Assembly (NCBI GenBank): GCA_030407315.1
Contig: JALQPE010001846.1
Location: forward strand, 32,532-96,531
DNA: 64,000 nt
From: Asparagopsis taxiformis
Lineage: Eukaryota; Rhodophyta; Florideophyceae; Bonnemaisoniales; Bonnemaisoniaceae
Direction: 5' to 3'
The notes under the pieces are model-generated. The model was given only the letters and a program-made list of their open reading frames with translations. It did not search any database and had not been told where the DNA came from. Below, piece after piece: positions 1 to 10,365 of the stretch (positions are counted from its first letter, which is position 1; each line of letters starts with the position of its first letter). The position numbers and the translations under genes were made by a program.

Positions 1-123
1 TTCGTCGGCACTCAGCGTAACACAGTAAACATTGCCTGTGTGTCCAGCGAGCGCTTCTCCATTCGTTGTCCACGTGTCCACGTCCCAAACTCGAAGAGTA
101 TGATCATTTGATCCAGAGACCAA
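1..123 (-). pseudogene. WD40 fragment of NB-ARC/WD40/TIR pseudogene (copy 3)
   Basis: Read on the minus strand, this stretch matches the WD40 part of the intact gene at 24241-28401 (around 26480-26610 there), including the blade end FEVWD-like core 'RVWDVDTWT' and the following 'GHTGNV' segment. The match stops abruptly at 123, where the LTR of copia-1 begins. The rest of the gene lies beyond the left edge or is scattered to the right (4058-4126 and 5988-6239). The fragment is in the same orientation as the amino-terminal fragment at 5988-6239, which suggests one original minus-strand gene. It is not a functional gene here. Confidence 0.8.
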
Positions 124-274
124 TGTGAAGTCTTGAGAGTCCGATGCCTTCAGATGTTTATTGATCCGGCGTCGGAGCTATAAGTATCGATGGATTAGTA
201 AATTGTAATTGAGATTTCTATGTGTTAATTGTTAATGGGTGCATTGCGGTGAGGAGACGAGATTTGTCTTCACA
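124..274 (-). repeat. 3' LTR of copia-1 (151 bp)
   Basis: The ends are TG...CA with 7-bp terminal inverted repeats (TGTGAAG and CTTCACA). The outer edge meets host WD40 sequence exactly and the inner edge meets a G-rich tract typical of a plus-strand primer site. There is no partner LTR in the window for comparison, so the boundaries rest on structure alone. Confidence 0.6.
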
Positions 275-2880
275 GGCCCCCGGCTCACTGCAATGCGAGG
301 TGGAAAGTTGAGGGAGGATGTTTATGGAATTGCGTATGGATGTTAGTTTCCGGCGATGGACTGGTTTGGTGAAGATATCGGCTGGGGTGAGGTGTCCAGG
401 GATGTGTTGTACAGTTAGTTCGTTGCGTTCGATGAGGTCGATAATATGGTGGTGTCGGATATCAATGTAGCGCTTGCGTTTTGTTGGTGTTTTGTTGAGC
501 GCAATTTTGACGGCTGCCATGTTGTCAATGTGTAGTATGGTCGGTGTGGTGATAGGTTGGAATGTGGATAGTAGTCGGCGGAGCCACATTGTTTGTTCTG
601 AGGCGAGGGAGCAGCTACATATTCTGCTGCGCAAGTGGATAGCGCGACGGTGGACTGTTTCTTGGATGACCAGAATATAGGTGTGTTGTTGAAGGTATGG
701 ACAGTTCCTGTGGTGGATTTTCGATCGCTGCCATTGGCGTGGTCTGCATCAACGAATGAGTGGAGGTGGTGCTTTGACGGATCAGAGACGGGGAGGAAAA
801 TGAGGCCGTGGGTTGGCGTTTCGCGGAGGTAGCGTAGGACTCGCTTGAGGTGGTTTTGGTCAGTAGAAGAGGGTGCAGCCATGTTTGCAGCCAGTCTATT
901 GACTGAGAGGTGGATGTCTGGCCTTGTGCTGTCGGCGATGTATCGTAGTTCGCCAAGAATAGATCGGAACTTGGTGGATTCAGTTGATGTGAGCGGTTGG
1001 GGGATGTGAGAGTCATTTAGCGGTTCTGGGTAAGGTGTTTGGGTGGGGTTACATTCGTGCATGCCAGCTCGTTCAAGGGCGTGTTTCGTGAGTTGTGGCT
1101 GTCCAATGTGGATGGCACTGTCCTGTTGCCGATATGAGATATACCAGCCGAGGTGTTGAGTTGGTTTGCCGATACGTTTGATGTCGTATTTGCGGCGAAG
1201 TTCCGAGTGGAGTTTATCTATGAGTTGTTGGTGGGTGGATATGATTAGGAAGTCGTCCATGCTTATTGCGAAGTGGATGTATTTGGTTGGTGAGTGGATG
1301 TGGGAGAAAAGGGTAGGGTCAGTGTGTGATGGAGTGTATCCACAGGATTTGAGGAAGCGGAAGAGGGCAGTGGAGTAGATGTGGGCTGCCGGTGGGGTGC
1401 CGTAGAGGTTGCGGATGAGGATCCCTGTTTTGTCTATGTGTTTCAGTTCGCCGTTGAAGCGCGGAGGTTGTTTTACGTACACTGTGTGAGACGGGTCGTA
1501 TAATTCGTGTATGTAGGCGGATTTGATGTCGAAGGCTTCAATGTGGAGGTTGTATGCGGCAGTGAGAGCGAAAAGGAGTCTGATTGTCGTGCGTTCCGCC
1601 ATGTGCGTGGAAGTATGGAGGGGGTTGTAGTGTATTCCGGGGATCATGCGGTCTCCGCGGACAGTGATCCGGGCTTTGCGGCGTTCGATGCTGCCGTCGG
1701 CGTTCCTTTTGTATCTATAGGCCATTTTGAGGGGGATAATGCGAGTATGTTTAGGGACGGATGACGAGGGTACCCAGGATATGGTTTTGGTGGCGTCGAT
1801 TGTTTCGAGCTCGTCGTCATGGGCTGCGGACCACTCGTCTGCATCTGGGTACATGCGGGCTTGGTTGAGGGAGGATAGTGCAGGGGTGTTTGGAGTGATT
1901 TGCCGTGGTATGTCCGGTGATTTGATGTGAAATGCGGCGTTTGTGGTGAGGAGCGGATCGGTGGACTGGAAATAGGGTTTGAAGTCGGTGGCCCGTATGT
2001 TGTGGAGTCGTCTGGGGGAGAGTGTTTCTACGCAGACATGGCTCATGGATGTGCCGAAGAGGTATCGTGCAGGGAGAGCTTTGGGGCTGAGTTTGGAGCT
2101 TCTTTTGTGTAAGGGGATGGTGCCTATTTGGCCAAATATGAGTAGTCGCGTGGGGCGTGGACGGGTGCCGTGCCATTGTTCGTAGGGTGTGGCGTCTGTG
2201 TTGCTGTGGGAGAGCATGTTTTGTTTGAAGACTGCGTCTTTGTGTGCGTACTCCCAGTATGTGTCGGGGAGTCCGGAATGTAGTAAGTTTGCTCGAGTGG
2301 CTTCCATGGTGGTGCGGTTTACCCGCTCGGCGATGGAGTTTTCTTGGGGTTGGCAGGGGACTGTGGTTGAGAATTTTGTTCCGAGCTGGCGGAAGTAAGT
2401 TTGGATGGATGTCTGGGTGAATTCTTTTGCGTTGTCGGAGCGGAAATGGCGTGGTGGGCGGTCATGCTGGGTGCAGACTAGATTGATAATTTTGGGGATC
2501 GATGCGGAGACGACGGCTCGTGACGGGAGGTAGTCTACTATGAGGAATCTTGTGGCTGCGTCAATGAAGGTGACGAAATAAGAGTTTCCTTCTGTGGATT
2601 TGGTGAGGATTGGGCCGCATATGTCGGAGCTAATGAATTCTCCAGGGGAGTAGTTGTGTGAGGTGCGATGGTGTGGCCGAATGGATTGTTTGGCTGGTGC
2701 GCATGCAGAGCATGTATTTGCTGTCTCCGTTATGTCTGTTGGGAGTAGGGGGAGACAATTTGATTTGGACATCGCTGAGAGGCGCTTGGTCGGTTCGTGA
2801 TTAAGTTTGAGGTGCCATTCGAGGGTCTCTCTTGCCTTTGGTGTCGGGGTTTGTTTCTGGTGGGGTTGTGGGTATGCTGG
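218..2880 (-). pseudogene. copia-1 pol: integrase, reverse transcriptase, RNase H (frameshifted)
   Basis: The main open frame runs from about 2880 (the first Met, at 2772, is internal) to 415. The integrase zinc region (WHLKLNH ... CSAC) is followed by the D,D,E triad in SSDICGP, RSDNAKEF and PQENSIAER. The reverse transcriptase has SMDDFLI at the catalytic box where copia usually has YVDD. RNase H begins with VDADHA and AAEYVAA. At about 600-634 the frame shifts and the last part (DNMAA ... HIPGHLTPADIFTK) continues in the 218-634 frame. Roughly 880 codons in total, normal for a copia pol lacking gag. One clear frameshift makes it a pseudogene. Confidence 0.85.
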
Positions 2881-2949
2881 AGTGTTTTGGGAATGGGTTG
2901 GCGGTGGGTGTGTGGTGGTGTTCTGGGGGAGGTTGTTGATTGAGTGGGG

Positions 2950-4057
2950 CTAGGTCCTGGTGGTGGTCTGGGGGTTTGTTGACGTCTTGGAGCGAGGCTG
3001 GCTGGGGATGAGGGTTGGGGTGGCTTTTGCGGGCTTCTGTCGTGGGGTGGGGATACAGCGCGCGCCTTTTGCAGGGAGTGGGGTGGAGATTTCTTTATGT
3101 GTGGTTCCTGGCTCTGTGTCTATGTGTGTGTCACGGACACAGTACATGTTGTTGCGCCATTCCGCTGTAAGCACGATGCGGGGTCGTGTGGGATGTTTGG
3201 TGTTGATGACGAAAGCTCGTGAGGGTGTGAAGGTGACTTCTCCATATTCTTGGGCTAGGTCATGAACGGAGAGGAGGTTGGGGGATATGGATGGGTTGGC
3301 AACCGCAGGGATGGAAATGTGTGCCAGTGGGGATTTTAGGTGGAGGACTCCTCTGTGTGTGCAAGGTACGACTTGGTTAGCTGCTGTGACGGAGGCAGAC
3401 GGCTTTCGGATGGGGTGCATTGCCATGGTTGGGCGGGTGACGTGGGAGGGATGTGCGCCGGAGTCTAGTATGAACGTACCGTCGCTGGATTGGTGCGTAT
3501 TTGGCCGTGGTTCTATTTCTGGGTTCATAGTAGGCATGAAAAGGGCGCTTTTTGCGTGGTTGCCGCGCCTGGGGAGGCTTTTAGGGCGGTTTTGGGGGCT
3601 TGATGGTGTGTTCTTTGGGTGGTGGGGGTGGCGGCATTGGGAGTCAGAGTGCAGCGGTTTGAATCCGAGAGAGGTGTGGTAGGAGCACGGATGGCGGGGT
3701 GCTGGTGTGACTCGGCGTCGGTCGCGGGGTGGAGGGAGATGGTTGTAGAAGGTGTGTGTGTGTGTTTCTGCGGGATAATCGGTGGGTGGGTTTCTTCTTC
3801 AAGCTGTATGAAGTCTTGGAGGTTGTGCATGCGTAGGGAGAATTCTTTGATGGATCTTGGGGTGTTTCCGGCTAGGAGCTTTCCCATTTCGATGCCTTTG
3901 CGGGAATGTTTCAGCCCTGTGAGCATGAGGTCGACGGTGGTTGCTTCGTCGTTGATGAGTGGGTAGTTCGCGGATATCATGCGGTCGCGGAGGGAAGCAT
4001 GAGTGTATATGTAGTCGTTGATGGTGGTGTGGTCGAGGAAGCGATCGTGATCGTGAG
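2950..4057 (-). pseudogene. copia-1 gag and protease (truncated, two frames)
   Basis: 3525-4057 encodes the carboxy half of a copia Gag (DHTTINDYIYTHASLRDRM ... LMLTGL), homologous to the Gag regions of copia-2 and copia-3. It is cut at its amino end and ends at a stop at 3525. 2950-3537, in another frame, carries the aspartic protease signature FILDSGAHPSH and the downstream HNLLSV-like segment (SPNLLSVHDLAQEY). The pol frame is different again. Either programmed shifts or decay could explain the frames; with the truncation and the RNase H shift, decay is the simpler reading. Confidence 0.75.
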
Positions 4058-4126
4058 CGTGAGAAAGAACAACTTCCCGATGGTTCCAAAGACGCTGCAT
4101 GGATTCGGTACTGGCACGCAGACCCT
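4058..4126 (+). pseudogene. Inverted NB-ARC fragment (copy 3)
   Basis: Reads REKEQLPDGSKDAAWIRYWHA on the plus strand, matching residues around 295-320 of the intact gene at 24241-28401 and the same place in copy 2. Its orientation is opposite to the amino-terminal fragment at 5988-6239 and to the WD40 fragment at 1-123, so part of copy 3 has been inverted. The left edge abuts truncated copia-1 gag; the right edge is the hAT target site. Confidence 0.8.
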
Positions 4127-5980
4127 ATCAAAAATATATTTTTGAAAATTTTTGAAAAGATCAAATCTGAATAAATTATTTTCCAGCATGGCCATGAAGA
4201 ATAAATTATTTGAATAATTTTTAGTATTCCCAGCGAATGTTCACATCTCATATCGTCCTACTGGACGAGTTTATTCACTTCAGCTATGCTCCAAAACGTT
4301 CTGTTCGCGTGCAAGAACATCTGTGATTCGAAAGTAGATGGCAAAATGCTTCTACAGCGGTCAGATAGGGCATACCCCGCTTTTGAAAATAGTCGTTCAC
4401 AAATGTTAGATGTTGGCAACAGGAACCGCAAATCCAAATATTCTCCAGTAGATCTACCATCCGACATTCGTCGACGTTTCAAGGCCTTCTCAGCAAGCGA
4501 GATATCTGTGCAGTCGTTTCTATTCGGAGTCCTTGCGGTAGTTCTGCGTAAATGCGCAACACTTGTCTTCTCCTCTGCTGAATCAGCAGTGCTGATAGCA
4601 TATCACCACGGCCGTCTAGAATCTTTACTACTGCAGATTCGAAAGTGGGGTCGAAAACAACCTGTGAGTTGTAGGATAGCCGCGACTTTGACTCTGTAAA
4701 TTCTTCAATAACCGTATCAAATACACCACGAACATCAGCAAGCGTCGTTGAGTCATTTTGTAGTAGTTTAGTCACTGAATCCAAATCTCCCAACTTTTCG
4801 CACAGTGCATCAATCTCCCGATCTTGAAGAGCCGAAGGTATTAGCTCATCGATAGATTCCATACCTAGTGAAGGTAGAAACTCTCTTAGTTCTCGATAGC
4901 GTTTTAACATTTCGAAGAAAGAACTCCACCTAGTGATATTTCGGGTTTTGGCCCTGAGTGACGTGCGCTGTCTCAATTTTGCTGCTGGTATCAGATTCCG
5001 TAACTTAGTCATGAGCTTGTGAACAGCAGATAGAATTTCTTCATGGCTATTAAGAATATCTTGAACAGAAAGATTGAATCTGTGGCTAGCACACCCAATA
5101 AAATGTTTCCGAGCTTTGCGGGCGAACGCTTTGTTTGTGGAGCAACTGTCCCCGATTAAGGCTGCGACGTTCTCCCATGATCTTCCATAAACAGACAAAA
5201 CGAAAGAGACGAAACTGTAGTATTGTTCTGAATCTAATGAGTCCTCTTCTTCGAAAGGAGAAAACGCCAGAAGACACTTTTCAATATTATTGCTCTGTTT
5301 GGATACAAATGTTGCAAATACGCAAAGGTAGTGAGTTTCAACACTACTCCAACCATCGAAAACAAGCGCAAAAACAGGTGGAAGAACGTCAGATATCTTC
5401 TTCTCCACCTCACTTGTCAATTCCGCAATGTATTTCATCATTGTATTGACAGATATTGGATCATGCTTCACGTGAGCTTTAGCAGTCTCGTTTTCGCAAA
5501 AAGTGAATGGTAGCAATCCCAATATGACCAGCTCGATCCATGCGTGAATTTTCCGTGCTTTCTTCGACCAAAAGTGGTCTATTATGCTAAGCTGTGAAGT
5601 AGCGCTGGACTCGAGCCTGCTATCAATGTTCGTATACTCGGGGTGCTCAGATGTGATGTGTGAACACAAGTTGGTGTAGCCAGAGCCCTTCTGAGAACAT
5701 TTTGCACCACATTTGCATGTCCATGACGTTCCTTGAGGAGAATCTCTCGTAAAAAAGAGCTCCGCCAGCGCTTTTCCTTTCAGTGTCGTTGAAGACATGA
5801 CGGAATACAAAATTGGGAGCTGATTGTCGACGGTAGGGAGCTCAAAACCTGTACAGGTTTCCACCGAGCAATACTGCTGAATTATTCAAGTTTGAAAATA
5901 AATAATTCTTCGAAGTTTTGAACCGAAATAATTTATTTTTGAAGAATAATTTAAATAATTTAAATCTGAATATATTTTTG
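4127..5980 (-). mobile_element. hAT-superfamily DNA transposon (1.85 kb)
   Basis: Flanked by AGACCCT at 4120-4126 and 5981-5987 (7 identical bases; one more base each side would give an imperfect 8-bp duplication, the hAT norm). The inner ends are short inverted repeats around CAAAAATATAT. The ends are AT-rich with repeated TTTGAAAATT/AATAATTT blocks. It holds a single BED-finger hAT transposase on the minus strand. It was inserted at the junction of two rearranged NB-ARC fragments, so it is younger than that rearrangement. Confidence 0.85.
4258..5864 (-). pseudogene. hAT transposase with BED zinc finger (one frameshift)
   Basis: The first frame (5864-4479) has a BED-type finger at residues about 48-76 (C50, C52/C56, H69, H74), the catalytic-core motif FDGWSS with D170, a second acidic site GDSCSTN with D239, and CASHRFN (C258, H261), all typical of hAT. 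A better start may be the Met at about 5798, just before the finger. Near 4590 the frame shifts; the following frame carries NDCTDISLAEKALKRRRM and then the hAT dimerisation region (LLPTSNICERLFSKAGYALS) to a stop at 4258. About 530 residues in all, short for the family. The single shift leaves no intact transposase. Confidence 0.85.
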
Positions 5981-5987
5981 AGACCCT

Positions 5988-6239
5988 CTGGTCGGGATAC
6001 CTCGTCCAGATGTCGCTGTCATGGCCGATTTCCTTGAGAATGGTTGTCTTTCCAGCGCCGCCCATGCCGGCGAGAGCGACGGTGTTGCATCCAGGTGTGT
6101 GCGAGAGTAGTTCCAGTTTGGCTCTACTCTCTGGAGAGTGGGACTGTTGGGAGAAGTCTAGGACGGCGGCGAGATTTGATGGAACATAGAAAGTTTTTGG
6201 CTTTTTGGCTGGTTGGGTCGAAGAAAAGTTACCTCCCAT
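5988..6239 (-). pseudogene. Amino-terminal fragment of NB-ARC gene (copy 3)
   Basis: Starts with MGGNFSS, fitting the MGxxxS myristoylation pattern, then a Lys-Pro-rich stretch, SNLAAVLDFSQQS, and the P-loop GMGGAGKTT. It closely matches the starts of copy 1 and especially copy 2. Homology ends after DIWTRYPD at about 5995; the next bases join to an inverted internal fragment of the same gene family, with the hAT inserted at the join. Only about 84 codons remain. Confidence 0.88.
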
Positions 6240-7108
6240 TTTGAGAACGGTGGGTAGAGGCGGTAAGTGATGTCAGTTCTGAAGGTGGGACGATGGGTGT
6301 GTAACCGAGCGGAGGGCTGGAAAGACTTGAGCGATAATTCGAATACGCAGTGTGGAATAGAGTCGTCACGGGCGTGGGGAAGGAGCGTCGTAAGGCAAGT
6401 TTGGTGGGGAGTGATCTCGAGGAGGGGTGCGGTGAACGGTTTGGGAGATTGGTACTAGACGGGCGAGCGGGAGGGATAGACGATAGTTGAGAATGTGTTG
6501 TCGTGAGATATGTACTGGGGTAAGTTTGCAGGTGGAGATAGGTTGGACGTGAGAGGCAAGGGAGTGAACACAAGTTGTGGCAATGGGTTGGTTGTCGGAG
6601 GCAGGGGAGTGATCACAAGTCGTCGCGGTGGAGATGGTGATGGCGTTAACGAGATGTGGGAAGCAAAGCAACAGGGGCATGTTCGTGCGAGATTTCAGTG
6701 TGCAGTGAATGCTTACAGGTCAAGAACTGGTGTACAGGAACAATTGTAGATTTGTGACAGGCGGATTACACCTAACGACTCATCAAAACACAAGTGGGAG
6801 ATTGAAGAACGTGTGCGCCAGATATCAAACAACCAGGGAGTTTGTTACCGCGATGGATTTTGCGGGAGGACAAGCATTGAGCGCGACGGTTGTGCGAGTT
6901 CGGGAACAGGGAGAGCCGCGGCTGCGAGGGACGAATCCGGCGGCACATCCGTTGTGTCGTAGAACGGCCCCAGCGTTAGTGCCGTGCGAGCCGATCGTTT
7001 TCGGAGCGTGACGCCACGTGATATGTCCGGTGTCGGGTGCCATTCACGGTGCACATCGGGCGGCAACCTGAGAAGCAGCCAGCAATGAAGTCAAGTCAAA
7101 CATGTGCA
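6240..7108. promoter_or_regulatory. Left half of a shared divergent upstream region (copy 3 side)
   Basis: No gene here. The stretch is homologous, inverted, to the upstream region of copy 2 (37445-38309), including 'GTGCACATC', the GTGACGcCA block near 7006 and the segment near 6740-6800. Removing copia-2 (7109-23745) joins it to 23746-24240, giving about 1.36 kb between the start codons of copy 3 (minus) and copy 1 (plus). It therefore held the promoters of a head-to-head gene pair. Individual promoter elements cannot be assigned. Confidence 0.6.
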
Positions 7109-7221
7109 TGTTGGAGATCAATGTATCTTGTGTGTCGTTTTATTGTTTGGTGTCCGCTGGTGGCGAGTATTTATACTGTGATGAGGATACTGTAAGAAGG
7201 TTTAAGTAGAGTTATTCGTCA
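7109..7221 (-). repeat. 3' LTR of copia-2
   Basis: 113 bp, TG...CA, near-identical to 23633-23745. Its sense-strand start (17 bp) recurs at 7253-7269, 48 bp further in, directly after the pol sequence; the repeated copy even supplies the TGA stop of pol. Confidence 0.9.
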
Positions 7222-7266
7222 TCGTGAGCCGTGATGTGTGTGCGTCACGGAAAGTAGAGTTATTCG

Positions 7267-7381
7267 TCAGTCGCCGCGTGATGCAGACGCAGAGAGGCGA
7301 AGGAGAGGCAGTTTTTCTTTGAATTGAGCGGGTTTCAACGATTTGGTTAGTAGGTCGGCCGGATTGCGTGCGGATGGTATG
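7267..7381 (-). pseudogene. Carboxy-terminal end of copia-2 pol
   Basis: Minus-strand reading IPSARNPADLLTKSLKPAQF ... then the stop at 7267-7269; this is the standard copia pol tail (compare HIPSEQNAADVLTKALKPAQF in copia-3). It continues the pol frame that breaks off at about 19315 with GNIIPS on the far side of element A. Confidence 0.88.
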
Positions 7382-7417
7382 CGTCTGTGTTTTCGGAAGT
7401 GGACGCGGACGTCCAGT
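7382..7417 (+). repeat. Left terminal inverted repeat of element A
   Basis: Begins CGTCTGTGTTTTCGGAAGTG and runs into GGACGCGGACGTCC. It matches, inverted, 19265-19300 with two or three mismatches, and in direct orientation 52651-52686 (element B). Confidence 0.85.
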
Positions 7418-7502
7418 CTCTCTAGTACGGGTCCTAGTCGGCCCCGAGATTTACTAGAACAAATGAACGTCCGCGTCCGAAAAAAAATAAAAATTTTTTG
7501 GA

Positions 7503-7815
7503 TGCGGACGTCCACTTTCTCTAGTACGTTCGGCGGAATACTAGGACCCGACATCCACTTTCTCTAGTACGTTCGGCGGAATACTAGGACCCGACATCCA
7601 ATTTCTCTAGTACATTCAGCGGAATACTAGGACCCGACATCCAATTTCTCTAGTACATTCAGCGGGATCCTAGGACCCGACATCCACTTTCTCTAGTACG
7701 TTCGGCGGAATACTAGGACCCGACATCCACTTTCTCTAGTACGTTTGGCGGAGTACTAGGACCCGACATCCAGTTTTTCTAGTACGTTTGGCCGGATACT
7801 AGGACCCGACATCCA
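7503..7815 (+). repeat. Subterminal 43-bp tandem array (about 7 copies)
   Basis: The unit is ACCCGACATCCACTTTCTCT followed by AGTACGTTCGGCGGAATACTAGG, with small variations (T for C in GTTTGGC, GTACATTCAGC). Element B has only about three copies (52775-52915). No spacers, so it is not a CRISPR array. Confidence 0.9.
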
Positions 7816-7929
7816 GTATACAATATATCAGCAAAAACCCGGAGGGAAGAAATTACAGCGGATGGTAAATTAAGGGCCCATATCGGACCGTATTTTATTC
7901 TCTCATTTACGAAACTGCTCGTATACAAT

Positions 7930-8080
7930 ACGTCTCTCTAGAATAGGAAATACATATCTGGTCAGAATAGGAAATAAATACCCGGTTAGAATAGGAAATA
8001 CGTATCAAGCCAGGATACGGAATATGTATCCAGCTAGAATATGGAATACGTATCCAGCCAGAATACAAAATACCTGTCAG
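7930..8080 (+). repeat. Degenerate ~24-bp tandem repeat
   Basis: Roughly six units of AGAATAGGAAATACGTATCC plus AGCC, with drift. The same array is present in element B at 53030-53195. Confidence 0.75.
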
Positions 8081-8099
8081 CATACCGTCGATCACCCAT

Positions 8100-9895
8100 C
8101 TCCCTCACTATCGCGTTCTCCCTACCATCCGAACGCCATGCACCACCATCCGCACATACTTCAAGAACCCTCACGACCTAGATTACAAAAAATCTGCTCC
8201 TTCCCAATACCATCCCCGCTTTCCTCGACACCACCCCAGCCCATTAAATCATCAAGACATGAAACACGAACATGGTCAGCAAAATCTTACACGACTTGAA
8301 ACCCACTCTTACTTCTATCGTATGCCTGAAAATATACACATACCAGAAACACCTCACAGCTTCATTCCCCATCTTCCTAGATCCCTTCTTCACTCTCCCT
8401 GAGTCCTGCCATTCCTGCTTCACCACTCCTGCATCACATACACAACATCAACCCCAACAGTCAGATTCAAAAGCAACGCTTACCACGCCAGATATCTTAG
8501 AAAATCCCTTACTTACCTCTCATCCATCCTACACACAATACAAACCATGATCCAAAACCTTGCAATGAATAATCAAAGTCAGCAGTCCATATCTTCGCAA
8601 AACAAGTCTTGGCGCTCAATGAAACTTACCTTCTGTCATCACCATTCCAGCATCACCTGCATAAAATCGAAATCAACCACAACAGTCGGACTCAAAACCC
8701 ACATGTCCCTCTCAGCATACTCTCAAAACTTCCGCACTTTCCTTCGCTCGACACAATACGCACCATGACTGGATAAGCTTCCAATGAATAAATATCGCAT
8801 TAACTGCAATAGTCAGATTCGAAACAAACACTTCTCTCGATGCATACCCTCAGAACTCACTTACTCTCGTTTCATTCTACACACAATACATACCAAAAGT
8901 CGAAAATCTCACAACCAACAAATGAAGTCAACATTCCGCATCTTCGCACCACCGGACTGCGCGCTAAATGCAACTTACCTTCCGTCATCACCATTCCTGC
9001 ATCACCTACAAAAAATCGAAATCAACAACAACAGTCGGACTGAAAACCCATGCTTCCCTCGCTGCATACCCTCAGAACTCACTTACCCTCGTTGTATCCT
9101 GCACACAATAGAAACCATAAGTCAAAAATTGTACAAAAAAATGTAGTCAGCATTCCATATCTTCGCGCAACTTAACTAGGCGCTCAATGTAACTTACCTT
9201 CCGTCATCACCATTCCAGAATCACCTACACAAAATCAACATCAACCACAGCAGTCAGACTCAAAACCCACATTCCACTCACTGCACCCCTCAAATGCTCA
9301 CCTACCTCCTTTCCACCCTTCAGCAAATATGCACCATGACTCACTAAGCTCCCAATAAATAAATATTGCATAAAAGACGACAGTCACATTTAAAACAAAC
9401 ACTTCCCTCGCTTCATACCCTCAGGACGCACTTAACCTCTTCATCTCGTTGCATCATACAAACAATACAACCAATAATTCACAAATCGTGCAACGAAAAA
9501 ATGTAGTCAGCATTCCATTTCATCGCGAAACCCGTCTTTCAGCTCAATGAAACTTACCTTACTTCATCACTATTCCTGCACCACCTATACAACATCAAAA
9601 TGAACCAGAACAGTCAGACTAAAAACCCATGCATCCCTTATTGCACACCCGCGAGACTCACTTACTTACCTGCCTCCCATGGTTCACAACATGCAAACCA
9701 TGACTCACGAAGCTTCTAATGAATCAATATCGCATCAACGACAACAGTACGACTCAAAACACACGCTTCCCTCGCTGCATACTCTCCAAACTGGCATACT
9801 CACCGTCGTTCTATCCTCTACACCAAACAAAGGAAACACGACCAAAGAACCTCAGCCAGTGACGGCGGAGAAGTGGAATTCCACAGGTTAACCTG
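8100..9895 (+). repeat. C/A-rich degenerate long repeats in element A
   Basis: Blocks of about 230-350 bp recur, each containing ACTTACCTTC, ATCACCATTCCTGCATCACC and ACAACAGTCAGACTCAAAAC-like segments. The plus strand is very poor in G. The short open frames here are by-products of this composition and change between repeats, so I do not call genes. Element B carries a close copy at 53215-55640. Confidence 0.8.
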
Positions 9896-10365
9896 CGGCG
9901 TCGACTGGACAGCTTTCAACGTCAGCTTAAGTCCTGCTGTGCATACTCCATATCATCGCCGGTATTGAGATTAATAATGGCCCAAGCCATGGTCTCTGAA
10001 CTCCCGAATGATGAGATCCGGATCGAGAACATCGGAATGGTATAATCATATATATCACAATCCATTTGCTTCCCTTAAATGATCCCTGTAATATCCACTG
10101 TAAAGCACAAACTTATTCCATGAAGTTCGCAATTAATATAATTTTATTATTTCAAATGAATTAATTGAAAATCCATCTCCCACGGCGGTCATTCATCCTT
10201 CCAAGCGCACGTTGCCAGCAAAATGTGTGACCTAGCGGTGATGATTGATCGCTCAGGCACATTCCACCATTGGGCTGCCAGAAGTGAGCACAAAACTGAT
10301 ACCCACAAAACCACGAGAACATTACAAACGAGGTCTCGAACGCACATTTGGAGTACAATATAAAT
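9896..10365. other. Unexplained segment between the C/A-rich repeats and arm 1
   Basis: Single-copy within the element, AT-rich around 10120-10160, and conserved in element B at 55645-56124. I see no gene or repeat in it. Confidence 0.4.

Larger units (their letters stand above)
124..4057 (-). mobile_element. copia-1: Ty1/copia LTR retrotransposon, 5'-truncated
   Basis: Minus-strand copia-type element with order gag, protease, integrase, reverse transcriptase, RNase H, 3' LTR. The 3' LTR (124-274) has matching ends TGTGAAG/CTTCACA and is preceded in the sense direction by a G-rich polypurine-like tract (about 275-285). The other end is lost: gag is cut at about 4057, where it abuts an NB-ARC gene fragment in the opposite orientation. 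No 5' LTR or target-site duplication can be seen. Gag, protease and pol lie in different frames and RNase H is frameshifted, so the element is dead. It interrupts the copy-3 pseudogene. Confidence 0.85.

Noticed and set aside
4120..5987. A clean 8-bp target duplication for the hAT element
   Set aside because: Only 7 bases are identical; the eighth differs on either side, so a perfect 8-bp duplication is not claimed.
7503..7815. Regular 43-bp repeats resembling a CRISPR array
   Set aside because: Units are directly adjacent with no variable spacers, in a eukaryotic transposable element.
8024..9891. Several plus-strand open frames rich in His, Pro, Thr and Ser
   Set aside because: They follow the C/A-rich composition of degenerate repeats, are short, and change frame from block to block; the same is seen in element B.
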